Part shown: positions 41,896-49,982 of the stretch, in pieces
Numbering within the stretch: the first letter of the stretch is position 1
How the letters are laid out: each line of letters begins with the position of its first letter
Translations under genes and position numbers: made by a program
Notes under the pieces: generated by a model
What the model saw: the letters and a program-made list of their open reading frames with translations, nothing else
Told to the model about the DNA's origin: nothing
Database searches by the model: none
Source of the DNA: Elusimicrobiota bacterium
Lineage (GTDB): Bacteria; Elusimicrobiota; Elusimicrobia; UBA1565; UBA9628
DNA length: 58,698 nucleotides
Reading direction: 5' to 3'
Assembly: GCA_023249645.1 (NCBI GenBank)
Contig: JAHFCF010000017.1
Location: 1-58,698, forward strand

Positions 41896-42488
41896 ATCTT
41901 TTGGCCATAGATACAACGGGCTCTCCTTTGAGTCTGGCCTTACAGTTTAATAAAAAAGTACTTATTTTACATAGAGAATTTACATATCCGCATGATGAGA
42001 CACTTCTGCCGCAGATCCTCCGCCTCCTTAATAAGGCCGCATTGAAGTGGAAGGACCTCGATGCCCTGGTCGTGGCGAGCGGGCCTGGCCGGTTCACTGG
42101 GATCCGCATCGGCATGTCGTTTGCGTCCGTCATGGCCGGGAGGCTCAAGATCCCGGCCCTGGCTGTTTCGCGCCTGGAGGCTCTGGCGGCCAAGACGCCT
42201 GAGAGGACTGTTTGTACTGTCCTCCCAGGTTATCGCGACGAGACTTTTTATCAGTTGTTCCAAGGAGGACGGCCCCAGGGGCATCCTGTTTGGGCCGTGG
42301 CCAAGGATTGGCAGTCGGCCAAGAAACGATTGTCGGATCAGGGGGTTGTTTTTGCAGAGGACGAGGTCAAGGCCGCGGACCTGCTGTGCTGCGCTGCAAA
42401 ACTTCTCCAGAAGAAACGCCGCCCTCGCTTCGAGCCGCTCTATCTCAAGCCAGCCTCCTATGAGCGTAAGACAAGCTCAAGCCAGTGA
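41892..42488 (+). CDS. tsaB: tRNA t6A synthesis protein TsaB
   Basis: 198 residues, GTG start. LLAIDTTGSPLSLAL and VVASGPGRFTGIRIGMSFA are the TsaB/YeaZ signatures. Scaffold partner of TsaD; tsaD itself is not in the window. The first ~100 bases of the gene are AT-rich compared with its neighbours. Overlaps rimI by 29 bp. Confidence 0.93.
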   Translation: MNLLAIDTTGSPLSLALQFNKKVLILHREFTYPHDETLLPQILRLLNKAALKWKDLDALVVASGPGRFTGIRIGMSFASVMAGRLKIPALAVSRLEALAAKTPERTVCTVLPGYRDETFYQLFQGGRPQGHPVWAVAKDWQSAKKRLSDQGVVFAEDEVKAADLLCCAAKLLQKKRRPRFEPLYLKPASYERKTSSSQ

Positions 42489-42888
42489 CCTTGAAGTTGT
42501 CCGCGCCATCGCGGCTTCCAGTCCCTTCGCCGCGGCCTGGAGCTTGAAACAGCTCCAGGGAGAGATTGGTTCTCCCAAGTCCTGCTTCTTGGTTTTCGAC
42601 GACGGTGAAGTCCGAGGCTATCTTCTAGCCATTCAGGTCGCTTCTGAGACGCAATTGGTCGATATCGCCGTGCGGGACACGGGGCGGGGCATTGGCAAGG
42701 CCTTGCTGGACCATTTGGACGGCGCGGCAAGGAACTGGGGATGCGGCAAGATCACCTTGGAAGTCTCGGCTAAGAACGAGCGGGCTCTGCGGCTTTACCG
42801 CCGGGCCGGCTATGACATTGTGGGCCGTCGCCCGAAATTCTATAATGACGGTTCCGACGCTATCTTGATGGACCGCCCACTCGCTTGA
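42460..42888 (+). CDS. rimI: Ribosomal-protein alanine N-acetyltransferase RimI
   Basis: 142 residues; GNAT fold with the acetyl-CoA loop RDTGRGIGKALLDHL and C-terminal LRLYRRAGYDIVGRRPKFY. Acetylates S18 in E. coli. ATG at 42460 begins the domain; a much longer upstream reading is an overlap with tsaB. tsaE-tsaB-rimI is a widespread gene cluster. Confidence 0.9.
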   Translation: MSVRQAQASDLEVVRAIAASSPFAAAWSLKQLQGEIGSPKSCFLVFDDGEVRGYLLAIQVASETQLVDIAVRDTGRGIGKALLDHLDGAARNWGCGKITLEVSAKNERALRLYRRAGYDIVGRRPKFYNDGSDAILMDRPLA

Positions 42889-45017
42889 TCCTCCTCGTCA
42901 GCCTCTTGCTCCTGGCGCCCGGCGCGCAGGCCACCCTGGCCTCGGGTGAGGCGTTCAAGTCGGCCCAGAGACATTTTCTTTTGGGCGCGCTCATGGAGCG
43001 CCGCGGCGACAGCGCCGGCGCGCTCAAGGCCTTCGAAGCCGCCCTGGGCGAGGACCCGGACTCCTTGTATCTGCGCCGCGAGGCGGCCGGCATGGCCCTG
43101 GAGCTGGGGGACTCGGAGAAGGCCGGGGCCTTGGCCGGCAGGCTCAAGGAGAAGGACGCCGCCGATCCCAAGACCCAGCTTTTGTTGGGTAACATCCTCT
43201 GGGCGCGGGGAGACGAAGCCGGGACCCGGGCCGCCTTCGAGGAGGCCTTCCGTCTGGACCCGCATTCCGCAGAGGCCGTCCTTTCCCTCGGGGAGTTCTT
43301 GTCCGAGCGCGATCCCGATCAGGCCCGGGAGGTCTACCGGCGCTTCATCCAGAGCGATCCCGACGAGGCGAGCGAGGCGCGCTACGAGTTGGCCAAGATG
43401 GACTACGAGGCCGGCCGCTACGAGGCGGCCATCAGCCAGCTCAAAGACGCCATCGAAGAGGAGCCCGATGCCCTGCCTTTGCGCTACGCCTTGGCCCAGG
43501 CCTATGAGGCCCAGGCTTCCACGGCTGCGGCCCTGGGCGAGTACCAGCGGATCCTCCAGATGGAGCCCTCCAACACGGCGCTTCTTAACCGCATCGGCGA
43601 GCTCAGCGCGGCGACGGGAGATCTGGACCAGGCGCGCGCGCGCTTCGCGGAGGCCCGGCGTTTGGAGCCACAGAATCCCGCGGCCTGTCACTGGCTGGCG
43701 GCGGATGCCGAGAAACTGGGTGATTGGAGCCGCGCCGCGGAGCTGCTGGGGGCCAGCGCCGCTCTAGCGGAGGATCCCGCGCTCCACTTGCGGCTGAGCT
43801 ATTACGAGACCCAGGCCGGCCGCGGCCGCGAGGCCATGAGGGTCCTGGAGGCGGCTCATGCCCGCTGGCCCGCCAATGACCAGATCGACTATTTCCTGGC
43901 CCTGGGCTACGACGACATGAAGAAGCCGCAGAAGGCCGTGGCGCTCTTGCGTCAGGTCCTCGAGCTCAAGCCGGAGATGCGCGAGGCGCGCTTCGAACTC
44001 GGCGCCATCCTGGAGAAGCTCAACCGTCTCGACGAGGCGGAGAAGGAATTCCGCGCGCTTCTGGCGAGCGATCCCAATGACGCGGCTGCCCTCAATTACC
44101 TGGGCTTTTCCCTGGCGGACCGCGGCATGGAGCTCTCCACGGCCGAGGCCCTCATCCGCCGGGCCCTGTCCTTGAAGCCGGAGAATCCCGCCTATCTCGA
44201 TTCCCTGGGCTGGGTCTTGTTCCAGCAGGGGCGTTCGACCGAGGCGGTGAGCAGTCTCGAAGAAGCCATCGCCGGAGACCCCGTGGATGGCGAGATATTC
44301 AGTCACTTGGGCGATGCGCTGGCCTCGGCCGGGCGGACTGGCGAGGCCTGGCTGTCTTTCAAGCGCGCCGAGCTGCTGTCCGAGGATCCTGCAGTCCCGG
44401 GCAAAAAGGCGGCCCGGATCCAGAAGGGCTTCGACCCCTCCCAGCTGGGGGAACTTTATCTGCGGCATCTCGACGCTGTGCACGGCCGCTGGCGCAAGAT
44501 GAGCGCCGTGTGCCGCGCAGAGGTCCAGGTCGTGGGGCGGCGGTTCTCCCATGACGGCATCCTCTCTCTGGGGCCGTCTGGAGAATTGACTCTGGAGATC
44601 TTGGGGCCGCTCTTCACGCCGCTCTGGAGGGCGAGAGCGGGGAGTGATGGCTTTTCCATGGACGCTGTGCCCGGTGCCGACCCGGACCAAGTGCGCGGAG
44701 TGGTGGAGGGGCTTCTGTCGTCCTTGCGAGCCTATCTCGTCGGCGACCTCTTTGCGGCCAGGCCCGCCATCTATCACAAGGGCTGGTTCAAGCGTTCGAT
44801 CATCATCGGCGATCGACGCTTGGACCTCGATGCTGACGGCCAGCGGCTGGCCGCCGTGGTCCTTCCCGAGGGGAAGGGAAAAATCCTATTCTCAGATCTT
44901 GCGAAAGCGGCGGGAGGGCGTCTGGTTCCCCGCCGGATCTCCTGGAAGGGCCGCTTCGGCTCGGTGACCTTGAATCTAGAGCAGGTGCAGGTCGATTTCA
45001 TGGATGAAAAACGATGA
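42885..45017 (+). CDS. Exported TPR protein with LolB-like C-terminal domain
   Basis: 710 residues from a TTG that overlaps the rimI stop. Signal peptide (ILLVSLLLLAPGAQA), then about fifteen TPR repeats to residue ~520, then a ~190-residue domain (SAVCRAEVQVVGRRFSHDG..LTLEILGPLFTPLW) resembling the LolB/DUF4292 fold that carries lipoproteins. It sits directly before ispE, where lolB lies in E. coli, which supports the reading. Probably an envelope assembly factor. Confidence 0.75.
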   Translation: MILLVSLLLLAPGAQATLASGEAFKSAQRHFLLGALMERRGDSAGALKAFEAALGEDPDSLYLRREAAGMALELGDSEKAGALAGRLKEKDAADPKTQLLLGNILWARGDEAGTRAAFEEAFRLDPHSAEAVLSLGEFLSERDPDQAREVYRRFIQSDPDEASEARYELAKMDYEAGRYEAAISQLKDAIEEEPDALPLRYALAQAYEAQASTAAALGEYQRILQMEPSNTALLNRIGELSAATGDLDQARARFAEARRLEPQNPAACHWLAADAEKLGDWSRAAELLGASAALAEDPALHLRLSYYETQAGRGREAMRVLEAAHARWPANDQIDYFLALGYDDMKKPQKAVALLRQVLELKPEMREARFELGAILEKLNRLDEAEKEFRALLASDPNDAAALNYLGFSLADRGMELSTAEALIRRALSLKPENPAYLDSLGWVLFQQGRSTEAVSSLEEAIAGDPVDGEIFSHLGDALASAGRTGEAWLSFKRAELLSEDPAVPGKKAARIQKGFDPSQLGELYLRHLDAVHGRWRKMSAVCRAEVQVVGRRFSHDGILSLGPSGELTLEILGPLFTPLWRARAGSDGFSMDAVPGADPDQVRGVVEGLLSSLRAYLVGDLFAARPAIYHKGWFKRSIIIGDRRLDLDADGQRLAAVVLPEGKGKILFSDLAKAAGGRLVPRRISWKGRFGSVTLNLEQVQVDFMDEKR

Positions 45018-45901
45018 TCAAGATCCAATGCCCGGCCAAGGTCAACCTCTTCCTGGAGGTCACGGGCAAGCGGCCCGACGGCTACCATACCCTGGCGACC
45101 CTTTTCGCCAAGATCAACCTCTACGATGTGTTGGAATTCGAGGCGGCGCGCTGCGGGGTGTCCCTGGAGATCTGCGCCGAGGAGGGCGTCAGGCTTTCCG
45201 CCGGACCGGACAACCTCGTCTGCCGGGCGGCCCAGGCTTTCTTGAAAGCCTTCCGCCTGGAGGGCGGCGCGAAGATCCGGCTCATCAAGCGCATCCCCAT
45301 GGGCGCGGGATTGGGGGGAGGTTCGTCGGACGCGGCGGGCACGCTTCTGGGTATGGCCAAGCTCTTCGAGGTCCGGCTGGACGCGAAGAAGAGGGCCGTC
45401 CTGAAGCGGCTGGCCGCTTCCCTGGGCGCGGACGTCCCCTTCTTCCTCCATCCGGCCCCGTTCTGCGTGGGCAAGGGCATCGGGGACATCTTGACGCCCG
45501 TACGCATCCCCCAGAGCCTTCCGTACATGGTCCTGGCCTATCCCGGTCTGCATGTCTCGACCCCCGACGCCTATCGGGCGCTGACCCGGCCTTCCCGGTC
45601 TGCCGTGTTGACACGATTGTCCCATCTTGATAGACTCATACGTAGCCTGAAACGGGGCCGTCCCGTCGAGGAATGGGAGGGTCTGCTCTTCAACCGTCTC
45701 GAGACGGCGGCGCTCCCGGTTATGGCTCAGGTCGAGCAGGCTCGGAAGGTCCTTTCGCATCTGGGCTTGAGGGGCGCGCGGATGTCGGGTTCGGGTTCGT
45801 CGGTCTTCGCCTTCGCACAGACCCACCCGCAGGCCGAGGCCGCCCTCAAGCGCCTGAAAGGCTATCCGTGGAAGGCGTACGTGACCAGCTGCCAGGGGTG
45901 A
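45014..45901 (+). CDS. ispE: 4-diphosphocytidyl-2-C-methyl-D-erythritol kinase
   Basis: 295 residues; GHMP kinase of the DXP isoprenoid route. CPAKVNLFLEVTGKRPDGYH, ATP loop PMGAGLGGGSSDAA and RMSGSGSSVFAF are diagnostic. Overlaps the TPR/LolB-like gene and spoVG by 4 bp each. Confidence 0.95.
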   Translation: MIKIQCPAKVNLFLEVTGKRPDGYHTLATLFAKINLYDVLEFEAARCGVSLEICAEEGVRLSAGPDNLVCRAAQAFLKAFRLEGGAKIRLIKRIPMGAGLGGGSSDAAGTLLGMAKLFEVRLDAKKRAVLKRLAASLGADVPFFLHPAPFCVGKGIGDILTPVRIPQSLPYMVLAYPGLHVSTPDAYRALTRPSRSAVLTRLSHLDRLIRSLKRGRPVEEWEGLLFNRLETAALPVMAQVEQARKVLSHLGLRGARMSGSGSSVFAFAQTHPQAEAALKRLKGYPWKAYVTSCQG

Positions 45902-46209
45902 GTGACTTGAAGATCACGGAGATCCGGGTGCACCTGCGCAATGAGGACAAGTTGAGGGCTTTTGCCACTGTGACTTTCGACGACTGTTTTGTCGTGCGCA
46001 ACATGAAGATCATCGAGGGGGCCAAGGGTCTGTTGCTGTGCATGCCTTCGCGCAAGATGCCGGACGGCACCTACAAAGACGTGGCGCATCCCATCAGCGC
46101 CGAGTTCCGCAAGATCCTCGAGGACCGCGTGCTGGCCTGCTACCACGAGGAATGCCTCAAGGCGCCGGCGCCGCCGGCTGTCCAGGCGGGCGCCCGAGGG
46201 GCGGTATGA
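45898..46209 (+). CDS. spoVG: SpoVG-family RNA/DNA-binding regulator
   Basis: 103 residues from a GTG that overlaps the ispE stop (GTGA). ITEIRVHLRNEDKLRAFATVTFDDCFVVRNMKII and MPSRKMPDGTYKDVAHPI match SpoVG throughout. SpoVG binds nucleic acid and affects division and virulence genes in Firmicutes and Borrelia. A longer upstream reading only overlaps ispE. Confidence 0.93.
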   Translation: MSDLKITEIRVHLRNEDKLRAFATVTFDDCFVVRNMKIIEGAKGLLLCMPSRKMPDGTYKDVAHPISAEFRKILEDRVLACYHEECLKAPAPPAVQAGARGAV

Positions 46210-46218
46210 TTGACCGTC

Positions 46219-46289
46219 TCCCAGGTGGTGTAACGGTAACACAGCGGACTTTGAATCCGCTATTCCTGGTTCGAGCCCAGGCCTGGGAA
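46219..46289 (+). tRNA. tRNA-Gln (anticodon TTG)
   Basis: 71-nt cloverleaf: acceptor TCCCAGG/CCTGGGA, D arm GTGT/ACAC, anticodon stem GCGGA/TCCGC with loop CTTTGAA (TTG reads CAA/CAG), T arm CCTGG/CCAGG. CCA not encoded. Lies within the spoVG-glmU operon, 9 bp after spoVG, so it is probably cut from the mRNA. Confidence 0.95.
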
Positions 46290-46312
46290 ATTTGATGCTT
46301 TCAGGATCCACG

Positions 46313-47704
46313 ATGATGAACGGACAACGCAAGAACGGATCTTCACTCGGCGTCCTGATCCTGGCCGCCGGCCAGGGCACGCGCATGGAGTCGTCCTTGC
46401 CCAAGGTCCTGCACAAGGTCGGCGGCAAGCCCATGATCTTCCACACCCTGCGCATCGCCAACGCCTTGAAGCCCGCAGGCATCGGCATCGTGGTCGGCCA
46501 CGGGGTGGATAAGGTGAAAGAAGCGGTGGCCGAGCTGATCGCGGATGGCGGCATCTCCAGGCCGGTCCAGTTCATCCTGCAGCGCGAGATGCTCGGTTCG
46601 GGCAACGCGGTCCTGGAGGCGGTGTCTTTTCTCAAGAAGTTCAAGACCGCGGTCGTCTTGTGCGGGGATACGCCCCTTTTGACCTATGAGAGCATCTACG
46701 GCCTGGCCCTGAGCCACGAAAACCAGAAGGGGCAGGCCACACTCTTGACCGCCAAGCTCTCCAACCCCAAGGGCTACGGCCGCGTGGTGCGCAGCCCCAT
46801 GGGAGAGGTCCTGCGCATCGTCGAGGATTCCGTCGCCTCCCCCAAGGAGCTGGCCATCACTGAGGTCAACTCCGGGGCCTACGCCTTCGAGGTCGAGGCG
46901 CTGCTTTCGGGCATCAAGGAGCTCAGCCCCAAGGGCCCCAAGCGCGAGCAGTTTTTGACCGACATCATGGAGTTGGTGCGGGCCAAGGGGGGCAAGATCA
47001 ACGCCTACGTGAGCCCGAACCCCGAGGAGATCCTGGGCGTCAACTCGCGCGTGCAGCTGGCCAATGCCGAGCGCGTGATCAACCGCCGCATGCTCGAGAG
47101 GCTCATGAATGCGGGAGTGACGATCTGCGATCCCGCCTCGACCTGGGTCGACGCGGACGTGGAGATCGGACAGGACACCATCGTGGAACCCTTCACGATT
47201 CTGCGCGGCAAGACCACCATCGGCAAGCTCTGCCGCGTCGGGCCCTTTTCCTATTTCGAGAACGTCCAGATCGGCAACGAGTGCGTGGTGAGCCTCTCGC
47301 ATCTGATCAGCTGCCGCATCCTCGACAAGTCCGTGATCGGCCCTTACTCCAACATCCGGCCGGACTCGGTCATCGGGCCGCGGGCCAAGGTCGGCAATTT
47401 CTCCGAGATCAAGGCTTCCCGCATCGGCTTCGGCTCCAAGGTCCCGCATTTGAGCTACATCGGCGACACGGACGTCATGGAAGACGTCAACATCGGCGCC
47501 GGCACCATCACCTGCAATTACGACGGCAAGGTCAAGCACAAGACGGTCATCGGGGCCAAGGCCTTCATCGGTTCCAACGTAAACCTGGTGGCCCCGGTCA
47601 AGGTGGGCCGCGGCGCCAAGATCGGCGCCGGATCCACCATCACGGAGGACGTTCCTGACGCGACTTTGGCCATCGCCCGGGCCCGACAGGTCAATAAGAC
47701 ATGA
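46313..47704 (+). CDS. glmU: Bifunctional UDP-N-acetylglucosamine synthesis enzyme GlmU
   Basis: 463 residues: N-terminal uridylyltransferase (LILAAGQGTRMESSLPKVLH; VLCGDTPLLTYES) and C-terminal left-handed beta-helix acetyltransferase with hexapeptide repeats (IGQDTIVEPFTILRG; INIGAGTITCNYDGKVKHKT-type segment). The ATG at 46313 has AGGA upstream; an ATG at 46295 is possible but only 5 bp from the tRNA end. Overlaps prs by 4 bp. Confidence 0.95.
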   Translation: MMNGQRKNGSSLGVLILAAGQGTRMESSLPKVLHKVGGKPMIFHTLRIANALKPAGIGIVVGHGVDKVKEAVAELIADGGISRPVQFILQREMLGSGNAVLEAVSFLKKFKTAVVLCGDTPLLTYESIYGLALSHENQKGQATLLTAKLSNPKGYGRVVRSPMGEVLRIVEDSVASPKELAITEVNSGAYAFEVEALLSGIKELSPKGPKREQFLTDIMELVRAKGGKINAYVSPNPEEILGVNSRVQLANAERVINRRMLERLMNAGVTICDPASTWVDADVEIGQDTIVEPFTILRGKTTIGKLCRVGPFSYFENVQIGNECVVSLSHLISCRILDKSVIGPYSNIRPDSVIGPRAKVGNFSEIKASRIGFGSKVPHLSYIGDTDVMEDVNIGAGTITCNYDGKVKHKTVIGAKAFIGSNVNLVAPVKVGRGAKIGAGSTITEDVPDATLAIARARQVNKT

Positions 47705-48684
47705 CTCCCAAACTCAGCGAAACAGACCATCACGCGGAGAGCATCCCGGCCTTCAGGCGACTGAAGGTCTTCTCCGGCAACGCCAACCCCCGCCTGGCCC
47801 AGGACATCTGCAAGTACATGGGCTTGGAGCTCGGCAAGGCCCACGTGGGGCACTTCGCCGACGGGGAGATCAACGTCCAAATCGACGAGAACGTCCGCGG
47901 CGCTGACTGCTACGTGGTCCAGCCCACCTGTCGTCCGGTCAACGAGCGCTTGATCGAGCTCTTGATCATGATCGACGCCCTGCGCCGGGCCTCGGCGGGC
48001 CGGGTGACGGCCGTCATCCCTTATTTCGGCTATGCCCGGGCCGACCGCAAGAGTGCGCCGCGCGTGCCCATCTCGGCCAAGCTCATGGCCAACCTCGTCA
48101 CCACCTCCGGGGCTCACCGCGTCATCACCATGGACCTGCACGCGGCCCAGATCCAGGGCTTCTTCGACATCCCGGTGGACCATCTGATCGCCGCTCCCGT
48201 CATCTTGGATTATTTCCGCAAGAAGAACCTCAAGGACCTCGTGGTCGTGTCTCCCGATGTCGGGGGAGTGGAGCGGGCGCGCGCCATGGCCAAGCGCCTG
48301 GAGGCCAAGCTTGCCATCGTGGACAAGCGCCGGCCGCATCCCAACGAAGCTTCGGTCTACAATCTTATCGGCGATGTGAAGGGCCATGCGGCGCTGATCC
48401 TCGACGACATGGTGGACACCGCCGGGACCCTGACCAAGGTGGCCGACAAGCTGCGCGAGTGCGGAGCCTTGTCGATCTACGCAGCCTGCGTCCATGGGGT
48501 GCTTTCCGGCGAGGCGCTTTCTCTGATTTTAAAATCGCCCTTGGAAGAGCTGGTGCTGACGGATTCCATCCCGATCCACCACTTGGCTGCGGAAAAGGTC
48601 AAAGTCTTGTCGGTCGCGCCGCTGTTGGGAGAGGCCATTCTGCGCAACAACCGCGGGTTGTCCATCAGTGAACTTTTTGCGTAA
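47701..48684 (+). CDS. prs: Ribose-phosphate pyrophosphokinase
   Basis: 327 residues; makes PRPP, used by Hpt elsewhere in the window. LKVFSGNANPRLAQDIC, ADGEINVQIDENVRG, YFGYARADRKSAPRVPI and PRPP site ALILDDMVDTAGTL. Coupled to glmU, the order seen in Bacillus. Confidence 0.96.
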   Translation: MTPKLSETDHHAESIPAFRRLKVFSGNANPRLAQDICKYMGLELGKAHVGHFADGEINVQIDENVRGADCYVVQPTCRPVNERLIELLIMIDALRRASAGRVTAVIPYFGYARADRKSAPRVPISAKLMANLVTTSGAHRVITMDLHAAQIQGFFDIPVDHLIAAPVILDYFRKKNLKDLVVVSPDVGGVERARAMAKRLEAKLAIVDKRRPHPNEASVYNLIGDVKGHAALILDDMVDTAGTLTKVADKLRECGALSIYAACVHGVLSGEALSLILKSPLEELVLTDSIPIHHLAAEKVKVLSVAPLLGEAILRNNRGLSISELFA

Positions 48685-48693
48685 GGGGAGACC

Positions 48694-49431
48694 ATGGAAG
48701 AAATCAAGCTGAAGGCGGAAACGAGGGAAGGCCAGGGGACGAAGAAGGAACTCTCGACTTTGCGAGCCAACGCGAGCGTTCCCGGCATCATCTACGGTTC
48801 GGGCAAGCCGCCCGTGCGCGTGGCCTTGTCGGAGAAGGAGCTCATGGCGGCGCGCAAGAAGGGCGGTGTCAACGCCGTCCTGAGTTTGGTGACGGGCAAG
48901 ACGACGGAAACCGTCATCGTCAAGGAGCTGCAGCGTCACCCCGTGACCGACCGGGTCGTGCACGCCGATTTTCAGAGGATCTCGCTGACGGCTAAGATCG
49001 AGGCGAAGGTGCCTCTGCGCGTCTTGGGAGAAGCCCCGGGCGTGAAGAGCTCGGGCGGCATCCTGCAGTACGCGATCCGCGAGCTCAGCGTTCGGGCCCT
49101 GCCCAAGGACATCCCGCAGGCCATCGACGTCGACGTCTCGCGCCTGGAGCTCAACCAGCAGATCCTGGTCCGCGAGCTCTCCATCCCCGCCGGCATCGAG
49201 GTCCTCGATGCCGCGGAGAGCCGGGTCGTGGCCGTCACGACGGTCAAGGTGATCGAGGAAGCCGCTCCTGCCGCTGTCGCGGCCGAGGGCGAGGTCGCCG
49301 CCGGCGCCGAGCCCGAGATGGCCTCCACCAAGGGCAAGAAGGACGAGGAAGGCAAGCTGGTCAAGGAGCCGGGCAAAACCGCCGCCCCAGCTGCGGAGAA
49401 AGGGAAAGAGCCGGCCAAGAAGGAAAAATAG
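48694..49431 (+). CDS. rplY: 50S ribosomal protein L25 (Ctc form)
   Basis: 245 residues: N-terminal L25 5S-rRNA-binding domain (VPGIIYGSGKPPVRVAL; VLHADFQRI-like VVHADFQRISL), C-terminal TL5 beta domain, and a lysine/alanine/glutamate-rich tail from about residue 190. Good ribosome site AAGGGGAG. Followed directly by pth. Confidence 0.95.
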   Translation: MEEIKLKAETREGQGTKKELSTLRANASVPGIIYGSGKPPVRVALSEKELMAARKKGGVNAVLSLVTGKTTETVIVKELQRHPVTDRVVHADFQRISLTAKIEAKVPLRVLGEAPGVKSSGGILQYAIRELSVRALPKDIPQAIDVDVSRLELNQQILVRELSIPAGIEVLDAAESRVVAVTTVKVIEEAAPAAVAAEGEVAAGAEPEMASTKGKKDEEGKLVKEPGKTAAPAAEKGKEPAKKEK

Positions 49432-49433
49432 CT

Positions 49434-49982
49434 CTGCAACTGGTCGTCGGCCTCGGCAACCCCGGCTCCCGCTATGCCCGTACCCGGCACAATGTGGGCT
49501 GGCGTCTGGTCGAGCGCCTGGCCGGCGCCCAGGTCTGGCGGGACTTCGAAGGCTTGGGCGAGTGGTGCCGCTGCGGCGAGATGATCCTGGGCAAGCCCCT
49601 GACCTACATGAACGAGTCCGGCCGTTTCGTGGGGGCCCTGTCGCGTTTTTATAAGATCGCTCCAGGCGGCATCCTGGTCTGCTTCGACGATGTGGCCCTG
49701 CCCCTGGGGCGCCTGCGTTTGCGGCCCGGCGGATCATCCGGCGGTCAGAAAGGCATGGAATCGGTCATCGCGCTTCTCGGGACTGAGGACATCCCGCGGC
49801 TCCGTATCGGCGTCGGCCCTCAGCCCGTGGGGATGGACTCGGCCGCTTTCGTGCTCTCGCGTTTTTCCTCGAGAGAGGAGCAGGACTTGGAGGCCGCGCT
49901 CCAGGCCGCTCAATCGGCCGTGCTCATGGCGTCCTGCGAGGGTTTTGAGGCGGCCATGAACCAGTTTAATCCTGCCTCATGA
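49434..49982 (+). CDS. pth: Peptidyl-tRNA hydrolase, probable CTG start
   Basis: 182 residues if read from CTG 49434. The family N-terminus (LVVGLGNPGSRYARTRHNVGW, with catalytic His in RHNVG) lies upstream of the first ATG/GTG, so a non-standard start is required: CTG 49434 has AAGGA 9 nt ahead; CTG 49440 and ATA 49428 are alternatives. Later motifs: GKPLTYMNESG and FDDVALPLGRLRLRPGGSSGGQKG. Overlaps the pmbA gene by 4 bp. Confidence 0.9.
   Translation: MQLVVGLGNPGSRYARTRHNVGWRLVERLAGAQVWRDFEGLGEWCRCGEMILGKPLTYMNESGRFVGALSRFYKIAPGGILVCFDDVALPLGRLRLRPGGSSGGQKGMESVIALLGTEDIPRLRIGVGPQPVGMDSAAFVLSRFSSREEQDLEAALQAAQSAVLMASCEGFEAAMNQFNPAS

Noticed and set aside
42061-42459. N-terminal extension of RimI
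   Set aside because: It is an out-of-frame reading of tsaB; the GNAT domain begins at 42460.
45673-45897. N-terminal extension of SpoVG
   Set aside because: Out-of-frame reading of ispE; SpoVG homology begins at the GTG 45898.
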